A stretch of 64,000 nucleotides of DNA from Leguminivora glycinivorella (Eukaryota; Arthropoda; Insecta; Lepidoptera; Tortricidae): contig NC_062994.1 in assembly GCF_023078275.1 (NCBI RefSeq), positions 8,317,545-8,381,544 of the forward strand. Direction: 5' to 3'. Of the stretch, positions 1-7,827 are shown piece by piece (the stretch's first letter is position 1; each line of letters begins with the position of its first letter). The notes under the pieces are model-generated. The model saw only the letters and a list, made by a program, of their open reading frames with translations. It was not told the origin of the DNA and did no database searches. The position numbers and the translations under genes are program-made.

Positions 1-1
1 C

Positions 2-355
2 ATTATAATATTTGATGATGTTGCGTGTGAAAATCAAAATAATATACGAGATTACTTCGCAATGGGAAGACATAAAAATATAGATAGCTTTTATCTGAAT
101 CAAACGTATAGTAAAATACCTAAACAATTAATAAGAGATAATGCTAACTTAATCATTCTTTTTAAACAGGATGATATTAATTTAAAGCATGTTTATGATG
201 AACATGTAGGAAGTGATATGTCATGGTCTCAATTTCGTGAAATGTGTGCACAAGTATGGAAGATACCGTTTGATTACTTAGTCATAAATAAAGATTGTAA
301 TAGAAATTCAGGATGTTATAGAAAAGGATTTGATACATTTATAATTCTAGATTAA
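2..355 (+). CDS. DNA-packaging ATPase, C-terminal part (partial at window edge)
   Basis: The open frame enters from the left edge and begins with a Walker B strand, IIIFDDVAC (codons 2-28), where the hydrophobic run ends in two Asp residues. It continues through NNIRDYFAMGRHKNID, the segment after Walker B in FtsK/HerA-type packaging ATPases of Polintons and large DNA viruses. In the family this motor pumps the genome into the capsid. Walker A and the N-terminal half lie outside the window. The first Met at 62 is internal, not a start, because the frame is open and conserved-looking before it. The stop at 353-355 is followed within 6 bp by the TATA box of the next gene. Confidence 0.85.
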   Translation: MIIFDDVACENQNNIRDYFAMGRHKNIDSFYLNQTYSKIPKQLIRDNANLIILFKQDDINLKHVYDEHVGSDMSWSQFREMCAQVWKIPFDYLVINKDCNRNSGCYRKGFDTFIILD

Positions 356-360
356 CTTGA

Positions 361-369
361 TATATAAAG
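361..369 (+). promoter_or_regulatory. TATA box upstream of the DUF8207-like gene
   Basis: TATATAAAG sits directly after the ATPase stop codon and about 40 bp before the ATG at 402, which leaves room for a very short 5' leader. Placement between two same-strand genes argues for a separate transcript starting here. No clear initiator was seen. Confidence 0.5.
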
Positions 370-401
370 GATAGTATTACATTAAAAACTTATTGTTGAA
401 A

Positions 402-1459
402 ATGAAACCATCCAGTTCAGACATGGAACATAAAATTAACGAAGAAAAAATATTTAAACATAAAGTACTCAAATCTGCTGAAGCAGTAAGAAAAAAGTTA
501 AACGCATTCGTGATGTTAAAACAAACGATAATATGATGTTGGAAGCAATGTTAAAACCAATCACAGACCCACTTGGTGAAATGGTAAAAAAACATAGTAG
601 TAATGATAACAATCTTAATATTAGTGTCTCAGATTTCGATAACGATAGGTTTAAATGGAATAAGTCGGTAAAAACTTTGAAATATAGTCCTTCAGAAGAT
701 GGGATGAAAGAAAGTTTGGATAATAAAACAATGCTGAGAAAGTCATTTGAATCTGAACCAAATTATAGTGAAAATGAATTAAATGATAGTGAATATAGTG
801 ATTCTTCATCTCAAAGAAGTGGGAACCAAAGTGATTCTGATACAACAAATAATGTATCATTTAGAACGTCAGACTCGTTTTATTCTCCTCGCGATGATCC
901 TGCTTGGCAAAAACAATATTTTATCATGAATATTCCATTCGGTGTACGAAATGAGCGCGGAAAGCTAATGCTTGGATCTTACCCAATTTCTGTTAATGAT
1001 GACAAACTCGTAATAGGTGGAGAAAGCTATTTTTTAACACGAGGCTTAAATGATTTGTTGTTTAAGAAAGTACCTGACTTAAAACTAGTAACTGAAGATG
1101 ATAAACGATTGTATAAAACATTGTTATTGAAAACGAATGCACATAGACGTGACTTTGATCCAAATAAACCCATAAAAAGCAACAAGGGTATGAAATATTT
1201 AAACGTTATAAAACCCCTTTTCAAATTATCCAAACAACGCACAGTAAGTGAAGAATTATGTGTATCCGGTGAAGGTTTACCATCAATGAAAAAAGTAAAA
1301 AGAGATATTTCATATGTATATTGGGATGATCCAAACGAATTAGTAGACAGATTAAAACTGCTTATGGCATCGCGAGACGCTGGTAATACTGGGTTAGATA
1401 ACGAAATCATATCCATAATTGAAGAATTACGTGAAGCAGGCTTGATAAATAATATATAA
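402..1459 (+). CDS. DUF8207-like Polinton protein, frame break at the N terminus
   Basis: Unknown function; I recognise the C-terminal half as the DUF8207-type domain common in insect and cnidarian Polintons (around IPFGVRNERGKLMLG, then LLLKTNAHRR and a basic stretch). The start at 402 gives a short Lys-rich segment (residues 1-30) that ends in a stop at 534-536; the main 308-codon frame is open from 482 and its first ATG is at 533. The two parts join by a -1 shift at 491-497, where the zero-frame reads A AAA AAG. The middle (about 700-890) is Asp/Ser/Asn-rich and probably disordered. A homopolymer deletion is the simplest cause; programmed frameshifting is possible. Neighbours are the ATPase upstream and a small fibre-motif gene downstream. 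Confidence 0.7.
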
Positions 1460-1487
1460 GTGAATACTCTTACCTTTCTAATCAGTC
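1453..1487 (+). promoter_or_regulatory. Core promoter: TATA box plus arthropod initiator
   Basis: TATATAAG at 1453-1460 overlaps the stop codon of the preceding gene. ATCAGTC at 1481-1487 matches the arthropod initiator (TCAGT), with its A about 31 bp from the TATA start, which is canonical spacing. The next ATG is at 1511, so the leader would be about 27 nt. Confidence 0.65.
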
Positions 1488-1510
1488 GAAGTTTGACTTT
1501 CAAGTAAAAA

Positions 1511-1825
1511 ATGAATATAGACAAATTCGGACACCATGTTCATAAACGTTTGCGTACTGATGAAATCTCTGAGCTCAAGTACAAAGCTTTGCTTCGAACA
1601 GAAGCAGGAAATTTTGATCTAAAAACTGTTAGATTAAAAGGAGTTGTTAAACCATTATCTTCCGATGATGCAGTTAACAAACAGTACGTTGATGAATACA
1701 TTCAAAACATGTACGAAAAGAAGTATATAGACTCTTTGTTTAACACAATAAATAATCAAATTCACCAACTCGTAACTCAGTTAAAACTGAACTTTTACAC
1801 GAAGAAGGAGGTAGATGATATTTAA
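1511..1825 (+). CDS. Small Polinton protein with DAVNK-YVD fibre-type motif
   Basis: A 104-residue protein. N-terminal residues 1-15 hold GHHVHKRLR, basic and His-rich. Residues 40-61 hold a LKGV-x-PLSSDDAVNKQYVD segment; the same L-x-V-x-P..DAVNK-YVD pattern occurs in phage tail-fibre and neck proteins and in small proteins of other Polintons. The C-terminal 40 residues are helical and Gln/Lys-rich, fitting a coiled coil. A role in a spike or virion attachment is inference only. The stop (1823-1825) lies before a 13-A run and the integrase start. It has its own TATA/initiator promoter. Confidence 0.65.
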   Translation: MNIDKFGHHVHKRLRTDEISELKYKALLRTEAGNFDLKTVRLKGVVKPLSSDDAVNKQYVDEYIQNMYEKKYIDSLFNTINNQIHQLVTQLKLNFYTKKEVDDI

Positions 1826-1838
1826 AAAAAAAAAAATA

Positions 1839-2766
1839 ATGGCAAAACAACAAATAGTGAACGAGATCCACCGGTCAGCGCGAAGAAATTTTAAGCGACG
1901 ATCGGTTGTACTAAAAGAAATTGATGATTTATGGCAAGCTGATTTGATAGATTTACAAAAGCTTCATACTGTTAACAGAGGATATAAATATATTTTAGTC
2001 GTTATTGACACATTTTCAAAGTATGCATGGTGTACACCTATTAAGTCTAAAACTAAAACAGAAGTCAAAGATGCATTCGAACTAATAATCAAAACATCTA
2101 AACGGAGACCTAATAACTTACAAACTGATCTAGGAAAAGAATTCTACAATCATGAATTTGATTTCTATTTAAAATCATTAAACGTAAATCATTACTCAAC
2201 TTATTCAATTAAAAAGGCATCTATCGTTGAAAGGCTGATAAAGACCATTAAGTTTAAACTCTACAAACATTTCAGTTTAGTTGGTAACTATAAATGGGTT
2301 GGTAAGCCATTAGACGATGTAGTAAAATCGTATAATCAGACCGTACATCGCACAACAAAAATGAAACCTATTGATGTAAATGTTGATAATGAAATGCAAG
2401 TATTAAAAAATATTAAAAGATCACAAGCCACTTTGTCTTATAAATTGAACAAATTTAATAAAGGAGATTGTGTACGCATTAGTAAGTATAAAAATGCCTT
2501 TCACAAAGGTTACACACCTAATTGGTCAACAGAACTTTTCACTATTACTCATGTGAATCGCACTCAACCTGTTACGTATCACGTTCAAGACCAGCATAAA
2601 AACACTATACTCGGTACATTTTACGAAGAAGAACTTCTGAAAACCAACCATCCAAACGTTTACCTTGTAGAAAAGGTTATTAAAAAAAGGGTAGAAAGTT
2701 GTATGTTAAATGGTTAGGCCTTGATGATAGCGAAAACAGTTGGATTGATAAAAGTGCCATTGTTTA
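1839..2766 (+). CDS. Polinton integrase (DDE, retroviral type) with C-terminal chromodomain, one frame break
   Basis: The enzyme joins element ends to target DNA. Counting from the ATG at 1839, the catalytic triad is D35 (WQADLIDL), D97 (LQTDLGKEF) and E131 (KASIVERL), with 33 residues between the second Asp and Glu. The RNase-H-like core (about 25-170) is followed by an SH3-like region. The frame ends early at 2717, but a -1 shift in the A7 run 2682-2688 opens the end of a chromodomain (YVKWLGLDDSENSWID) stopping at 2764-2766. Chromodomains in Polinton integrases are thought to steer insertion. An ATG at 1815 is also in frame but would add only Ile-Phe-poly-Lys from the A-run, so 1839 is preferred. 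No N-terminal HHCC zinc finger is seen. Confidence 0.9.
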
Positions 2767-2772
2767 ATGTTA

Positions 2773-2782
2773 TTTATATAAT
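2773..2782 (+). promoter_or_regulatory. Probable TATA box before the PLA2/pX gene
   Basis: TTTATATAAT starts 6 bp after the corrected integrase stop and 45 bp before the ATG at 2818. The area is AT-rich, so chance occurrence is possible. Confidence 0.4.
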
Positions 2783-2817
2783 ATCCTTTTAATGATAGTG
2801 TTATTATCTTACGGGAT

Positions 2818-3542
2818 ATGAAAGGGAGAGGACTCTTAAACAGCGCTATTAATAATTTGCCCTTCGAATTACACTTACCTGGTTATAACTATTGTGGTCC
2901 GGGAACGAAATTGCGCAAAAGGTTACAAAGAGGTGATAAAGGAATTAATGCGCTAGATAATGCGTGTATGAAACACGACATAGCATATGATAATTATTCT
3001 GATTTAGCTGGTAGACATCGTGCTGATTTAGAACTATACGAAATGGCGAAACAAAGAAGAAAGTCGAAAGATGCAGGGAGAGGAGAAAAATTGCTTCATG
3101 GTTAGTTAGCAAAGTGATGAAATCGAAAATAAAGGCCGGTGCGGGTATAAAACCTTTTAAACGTTTTGTGTCCAAGATACGCACTGAATTAAAAAAGAAA
3201 CCAAAAACAAAACGTAATATAATTGATCGAGCTCTTATTGCTGCGACAAAAATTTTCAATACCAATTCCAAGGTACGGGTACCTCGTATTATACCAATTC
3301 CAAAAACTGGAGGCTTCTTACCGCTGATACCTATTTTTGCCGGTCTGTCTGCGCTGGGATCATTAGCAGGAGGAGCTGCCGGAATTGCTAAAGCTGTAGG
3401 TGATTACAAAGCCGCCAGAAAAAATTTAGCGGAATCAGAGCGACATAACAAGATGATGGAATCTATTGCATTAGGAAAAGGCTTACACATTAAACCATAT
3501 AAAAATGGCAAAGGATTATGTTTGAAAATTTCAAAAAACTAA
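2818..3542 (+). CDS. Virion protein: phospholipase A2 domain joined to adenovirus pX-like membrane segment, one frame break
   Basis: Residues 16-60 form a parvovirus VP1-type PLA2 domain: calcium loop YNYCGPGT (24-30) and catalytic His-Asp in MKHDIAYD (H53, D54). Such domains hydrolyse phospholipids so an incoming capsid can leave the endosome. The first frame stops at 3105, but a -1 step in the A5 run 3086-3090 leads into the frame of the following ORF (ATG at 3114), so one protein of about 240 residues is likely. The second half has a very basic stretch, then a Gly/Ala-rich hydrophobic segment (about 3305-3400, FAGLSALGSLAGGAAGIAKAV in part) resembling the adenovirus late core protein X membrane-active segment. 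Two separate proteins remain possible. It overlaps the protease start by 25 nt. Confidence 0.75.
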
Positions 3543-3924
3543 ATGAGAGGTTACCCAGGCGCGCTCTTTCAAATATTGATATTTTAAAACACTCATCTGA
3601 TATTCCATATTTTCGAGGAGTTTATATGAGAGACAGTTTACCAAAGAGTCCTAAAAAAGTAGAATGTGGAATTGTTAATTTGGACAGTTCTAAAAACAAT
3701 GGTACACACTGGGTAGCCTATGTAAAAGATAATAATTATTGTGAATATTTTAATAGTTATGGAGACCTTCCACCTCCGCTAGAATTAAAGAGGTATTTAA
3801 AAAATATGATATTTACTATAATTATGACACGTACCAAAAGTTTAACACTGTCAATTGTGGTCATTTATGTCTAAAATACTTAAAACAATATTGGTATAAC
3901 CGTTTAAATATCATCGCACAATAA
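3518..3924 (+). CDS. Adenain-like cysteine protease (maturation protease), one frame break
   Basis: Capsid maturation protease of the C5/Ulp1 fold. Visible catalytic parts: His64 in GTHWVAY; the acidic triad position in YFNSYGD, where Asn79 occupies the usual Asp/Glu place; then in the shifted frame the oxyanion Gln (codon 3835-3837) and nucleophile Cys (3856-3858, NCGHLCL) at the family spacing of seven. A -1 shift at T TTA AAA (3796-3802) is needed to reach the Cys; without it the protein ends at 3874 without nucleophile and would be inactive. Start 3518 overlaps the pX-like protein; an upstream start is unlikely. The corrected stop is 3922-3924, 20 nt before the penton gene. Confidence 0.85.
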
Positions 3925-3943
3925 ACAGTTTATCATTCTCACA

Positions 3944-4615
3944 ATGTCTTTCACTTTGTCTATAACTGGAACATCTTCCACTCTGTTAACAAACTATTCA
4001 CCAGCTCTTCAACTGGATGGTGAATATGAGTGTGGGCTATTGTATATGTCAACTTTTAATTCTATACCCAACATAGACAACAGAAATAATAAGTTATATT
4101 ATGGTAAAAACAAAGTAATTAAAATTCCTGAAGGATCATATGAACTTCAAGATATTGACGATTACCTTAAAGAACATATTGAAGGATGCTCTTTTGCATT
4201 AACATGCAATAATAATACCTTAAAAACATCTATTTTATGCTCTGAAAATATTCATTTCAACAAAGAAGGCTCTATCGGTAATTTACTTGGCTTCGGTTCA
4301 GAATCCATTCAAGCTAATATATTAACCGAATCCCCTTATCCTGTTTCCATTCTGTCGACAACTATAGTACGCATTGAATGTGACATAGTGAGCGGTTCAT
4401 TTGTTAACGGAAAACCTAGTCATATAATTCACGAGTTTGTACCAAATGTGGCACCTGGTTATCGGATTATAGAAACACCAAAAAACGTTATTTATTTCCC
4501 TGTAACCCAAAACAGCTTAAATACAATTACGATAAGAATTTTAGACGTTAAAAATAATCTAGTTAATTTACGAGGTGAAGAAATTCAGATATACTTACAT
4601 CTAAGGAAAAAATGA
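3944..4615 (+). CDS. Minor capsid protein, penton-like single jelly roll
   Basis: A 223-residue, intact, beta-rich protein. It has YECGLLYMSTFNSIPNI near the N terminus, IPEGSYELQDIDDYLKEHI in the middle and GEEIQIYLHLRKK at the end, a pattern I know from Polinton penton-type minor capsid proteins. In the family it forms five-fold vertices. It is placed directly before the major capsid gene as usual. The stop codon overlaps the next ATG (ATGA, 4612-4615). No signal peptide or membrane segment. A weak TATAA at 3895-3899 could start a transcript for the capsid group. Confidence 0.85.
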   Translation: MSFTLSITGTSSTLLTNYSPALQLDGEYECGLLYMSTFNSIPNIDNRNNKLYYGKNKVIKIPEGSYELQDIDDYLKEHIEGCSFALTCNNNTLKTSILCSENIHFNKEGSIGNLLGFGSESIQANILTESPYPVSILSTTIVRIECDIVSGSFVNGKPSHIIHEFVPNVAPGYRIIETPKNVIYFPVTQNSLNTITIRILDVKNNLVNLRGEEIQIYLHLRKK

Positions 4616-4749
4616 TAGACTTCAATAAAACTTCAATCTCTCTTAAAAAAACTATCAGTACTCATCCTGCAATCATAAAAAGAAGACCTAAAGTGAAACT
4701 TACGAAACAAAATAAGCAATTCCTCCAAAGCTTACGGCTATTAAAATGA
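4612..4749 (+). CDS. Small basic protein between the two capsid genes (45 aa)
   Basis: This ORF overlaps the penton stop (ATGA 4612-4615) and its own TGA (4747-4749) overlaps the major-capsid ATG (4746). It is rich in Lys/Arg (about a quarter of residues) and ends in KQNKQFLQSLRLLK, a short amphipathic tail. Tight overlap on both sides and an uninterrupted frame suggest a real gene. No function is recognised; a capsid-cement or DNA-binding role would be speculation. Confidence 0.55.
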   Translation: MIDFNKTSISLKKTISTHPAIIKRRPKVKLTKQNKQFLQSLRLLK

Positions 4750-5954
4750 GTATATTAAACTTAACAGAACCTTTTGTCTTTGATAATTCTATCGAGAGCT
4801 TTGAATATCATTCATATAAGCCGTACGTAACAAGTTTTAATTTCAACGATGAAATACGTATACCTATAAACCAACAAGATCTTTATGTACTACCATCAGC
4901 AAGTTCTTTATACATAGAAGGTACTATAACCGCATTCAATAGAGAAACAAAAGCCGAGGTAAAAAGTGTTCTTTTTACAAACAACCCCATACTTCATCTA
5001 TTTCAAGATATTCGATATGAATTAAATGGAATCGAAATTGACAAAATTAAAAACGCAGGAGTTACAACAACTATGAAATCTCTTGTATCTATGAATGAAC
5101 TGGAAGCATCTATGTCTAAGTTATGGGGATTTGATGTCAAAGGCATAAAAAACACGCAAGGTTCATTTTCCGTGTCTGTACCCTTAAACAAGATTCTCGG
5201 GTTTGCTGAGGATTACAACAAAATCATAATTAATTGCAAGCATGAACTCATTATTTTAAGATCCAATACTAATTTGAATAGCGTTAAACTAAATGCGAAT
5301 GAATATATAGACAATATTACTATATCTAAAATAGTATGGCGCATGCCTCATGTTAAAGTGTCTGATCGAGAAAGATTAAACTTACTCAAATGTTTGGAAA
5401 GTGATCGTGCCATTCAGATAGCATTTAGGACTTGGGATTTATATGAATATCCGCTCTTGCCTGAGACGTCAAAACATTCTTGGTCTATCAAAACTTCATC
5501 TCAAATTGAAAAGCCGCGTTATATTATAATTGGTTTGAAAACGGGACGAAAAAATGACGCTAATAAAGACATAACACATTTTGATCACTGTAATTTGAGA
5601 GATGTTAAAGTTTTTTTGAATTCAGTCTACTTTCCGTACGAAAGTTTTGATGTTAGTTTTTCGGGTGGAAAGTTTGCTATATTATACGAGCAGTATGCGA
5701 AATTTCAGCAGTCTTATTATAACCGTCTACAAGCGCCGTTGTTAAGTCCTCAAGACTTTAAAGATATAGCTCCTTTATTTGTTATCAACTGTTCTCGTCA
5801 AAACGAAACCTTAAAAACCGGATCGGTAGATGTGAGAGTTGAATTGGATTGTGAATCTGATATACCAAAGAACACTGCAGCTTACTGTCTGATTTTAAAT
5901 GATAGTATATTTGAATATAAGCCCTTAAGTAATATTACGAAAAAAGTATCGTAA
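4746..5954 (+). CDS. Major capsid protein, hexon-like double jelly roll
   Basis: A 402-residue intact protein matching the Polinton major capsid family by features I recognise: an N-terminal Y-K-PYV segment, NDEIRIPINQQDLYVLPS (residues 33-50), IRYELNGIEID (about 95-105) and IVWRMPHVKVSDRERLNLL (about 196-214). In the family it builds the pseudo-hexameric capsomers of an icosahedral shell. It is the longest unbroken frame of the element and has no frame break. It shares ATGA with the small gene before it and TAATG with the gene after it. Confidence 0.85.
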   Translation: MSILNLTEPFVFDNSIESFEYHSYKPYVTSFNFNDEIRIPINQQDLYVLPSASSLYIEGTITAFNRETKAEVKSVLFTNNPILHLFQDIRYELNGIEIDKIKNAGVTTTMKSLVSMNELEASMSKLWGFDVKGIKNTQGSFSVSVPLNKILGFAEDYNKIIINCKHELIILRSNTNLNSVKLNANEYIDNITISKIVWRMPHVKVSDRERLNLLKCLESDRAIQIAFRTWDLYEYPLLPETSKHSWSIKTSSQIEKPRYIIIGLKTGRKNDANKDITHFDHCNLRDVKVFLNSVYFPYESFDVSFSGGKFAILYEQYAKFQQSYYNRLQAPLLSPQDFKDIAPLFVINCSRQNETLKTGSVDVRVELDCESDIPKNTAAYCLILNDSIFEYKPLSNITKKVS

Positions 5955-6432
5955 TGCAGCATATATTTGTAGACCTTCAAGGATTTAAAACAAAAGAAAA
6001 TGAATTTATTGTCAAAGAATTTGCATACAGCACGCTAGAATACACTCAAGTTTTCTTAATAAAACCCCTTTTCGTTTTTCTAAATTGGCGGAAAGTGAAA
6101 AGAGGCAGACAAGATGGATTGAAAAACATTTAGGTATTTTATGGCACGAAGGTTATGTTGATTATAGAGAATTTAGAAGACTTATTGATAACCATATAAA
6201 AGATAAGACAATCTACGTTAAAGGTTTGGAAAAAGTTCAATGGATTAAAGATTTATATCCAAAATGCACTATTTTAGATTTGGGTGAAAAAGATGTGCCT
6301 AATTTAAAAGAACTGTATAAAAAATATTGTACTAATGAATGTATTTTTAACTGTGTGTATCATAAAAAATCTTGTGCATTAAAAAATGTTTTATGTATAA
6401 AAAAATGGTATTTAGACAATCGACAAATCTAA
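5954..6432 (+). CDS. Conserved Polinton protein of unknown function, one frame break
   Basis: The ATG overlaps the major-capsid stop (TAATG, 5952-5956). The first 40 residues (MQHIFVDLQGFK.., VKEFAYSTLEYTQVFL) run to a C4 tract at 6065-6068, where the frame shifts by -1; the remainder includes RWIEKHLGILWHEGYVDYR, KTIYVKGLEKVQWIKDLYP and a Cys-rich end with CTNECIFNCVYHKKSCALKNVLC (seven Cys in all). I know this arrangement from other Polintons, often next to the capsid gene, but no biochemical role. Without the shift the second part lacks an ATG. The Cys/His pattern may bind metal. Confidence 0.7.
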
Positions 6433-6463
6433 TTTTAATTTGTATTCAAAATGTGTTTCTTAA

Positions 6464-6658
6464 AATAAATGTTTGTTATTAATTATATTAGTTTTTTTTA
6501 TACCATTCTATATAACTACTGATAACTACCTAATAAGTTTTTTATAGTAAATGTTATATTTTTAATTTTTAGCTTAGATTTTACATAATTTGCATAAGAA
6601 AAACTTATTAGTTAGTATGGATATAAATAAAACGACAACTTACTCATATAATATTTAT
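6464..6658. terminator. Poly(A) signals between converging Polinton genes
   Basis: AATAAA at 6464-6469 follows the plus-strand gene ending at 6432. TTTATT at 6653-6658 is AATAAA for the minus-strand gene ending at 6673. The 240-bp convergent gap has no ORF. Confidence 0.5.
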
Positions 6659-6672
6659 TACTTATATAATAT

Positions 6673-7098
6673 TTAAAATACAACTTTAATAACTAGTACT
6701 GTATCCACAAATTTTTTTGAAATTTTATTTATTAAAGCCTCTGTGCTGTCAATAATTTCATCAAAATTATCGCCTGCAACATACTGCGCGCTCAGTAATA
6801 CATTTTCGTTCTGTTCATCGTTTTGATCCCTTACATCCTCTGTTATGTTGATTATTTGAATTTTGATCAGTTTATTGCCTTTGATCTCATGATTATTTAT
6901 CACAAAAGATGGTGGGTGTCCTTGAGTCCTTTTCACTACTTTATTATGAATGTTAACTTTATTACGTTTCTTGGCTTTAGGGTTTTCGATGTTCTTTTTA
7001 ATTTTTTTATATAAGTCGCTATCGTCAAATTCTTGTGGTAGCTCAAACTCTTGTGCATATTGCGAAAATGGAATTGGGATGTCTTCGCTGTCTGCCAT
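6673..7098 (-). CDS. Small acidic/basic two-part protein, unrecognised, with a 5'UTR intron
   Basis: The start is taken at 7098 (MADSEDIPIPFSQY), giving 141 residues; an in-frame Met 60 nt upstream lies inside a predicted intron. The N-terminal third is acidic with aromatic residues. Residues about 35-60 form a Lys/Arg/Asn-rich patch (KKNIENPKAKKRNKVNIHNK) that could be a nuclear signal. The rest is an alpha/beta-like stretch with no known motif. A splice acceptor (TTGTCTTAG) lies 11 nt before the ATG. It sits between the capsid group and PolB on the PolB strand, so it belongs to the element. Function unknown. Confidence 0.6.
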   Translation of the reverse strand: MADSEDIPIPFSQYAQEFELPQEFDDSDLYKKIKKNIENPKAKKRNKVNIHNKVVKRTQGHPPSFVINNHEIKGNKLIKIQIINITEDVRDQNDEQNENVLLSAQYVAGDNFDEIIDSTEALINKISKKFVDTVLVIKVVF

Positions 7099-7109
7099 TT
7101 TTTGAAAAC

Positions 7110-7380
7110 CTAAGACAAAACGAAAAATTATATAATATTGATAAATCAGATTACACAACGAACAAAAATGTATATAACCACAAATAAATTAATTTTAATG
7201 TTTATTTGATTTGTAAAATATAATATATAATTTTAATATATATATAATATATATATATATAATTTTAATAAGTAGTTAGTTAAAAAACAACTTACCAGGT
7301 CTATGTCTGCGAGTGGATAATAAAGACGCGTTGATGCTATTCGAATGTAACCAATTAAAAATTACTTTGCGCTTATAAAG
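7110..7380 (-). promoter_or_regulatory. TATA box, noncoding first exon and 5'UTR intron of the 6.7-7.1 kb gene
   Basis: Read on the minus strand: CTTTATAAG at 7380-7372, an expected start near 7345, a noncoding exon ending GACCTG, donor GTAAGT at 7295, a 186-bp AT-rich intron, and acceptor TTGTCTTAG ending at 7110. All elements are correctly spaced for one short spliced leader. Confidence 0.5.
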
Positions 7381-7827
7381 GTTAGCTATTGTTTGTTCAG
7401 CAAAATATAAATGCGCAATCCTGTTATATGATAGCTTTAACTTTACACGTGTGTATGTCTTTACCTAAACAAGTCACAACTTGTTTTATGAACACGTTTA
7501 TGAATAAACTATCTATAGAAATGTTTAAGGTAAATTAAAATGAAAACAAGAAAATAATAAGATAATATATTTATTTATCATAAGACATCACTGAATAATA
7601 TTGTTAAAATAAAAACACAATAAGTATAATAAGTAGAAGAAAGATTTATTTTTAGGACATATAATTGAATTAGTTATTATCTTCAACTTATATTTATAGT
7701 TTTTAATAGATTTATAAAATTAATATCAAAATGTTGTTTCAATTATATGTGCTATTCAATTTACTAATGACCTCTGACTGCATATAGTACAATTTATTTT
7801 ATACAAAACATGACAATTGATTACAAA
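7381..7827. other. AT-rich intergenic segment between divergent Polinton minus-strand genes
   Basis: No ORF or repeat seen. TTTATT at 7793-7798 reads AATAAA on the minus strand and lies 30 bp past the corrected PolB stop, a probable PolB poly(A) signal. Confidence 0.4.

Noticed and set aside
1027..1524. 165-codon minus-strand frame
   Set aside because: Lies opposite the DUF8207-like gene, whose frame has the conserved domain.
1815..1838. Integrase start at 1815
   Set aside because: Adds only residues encoded by the A-run and overlaps the preceding stop; 1839 fits the family better.
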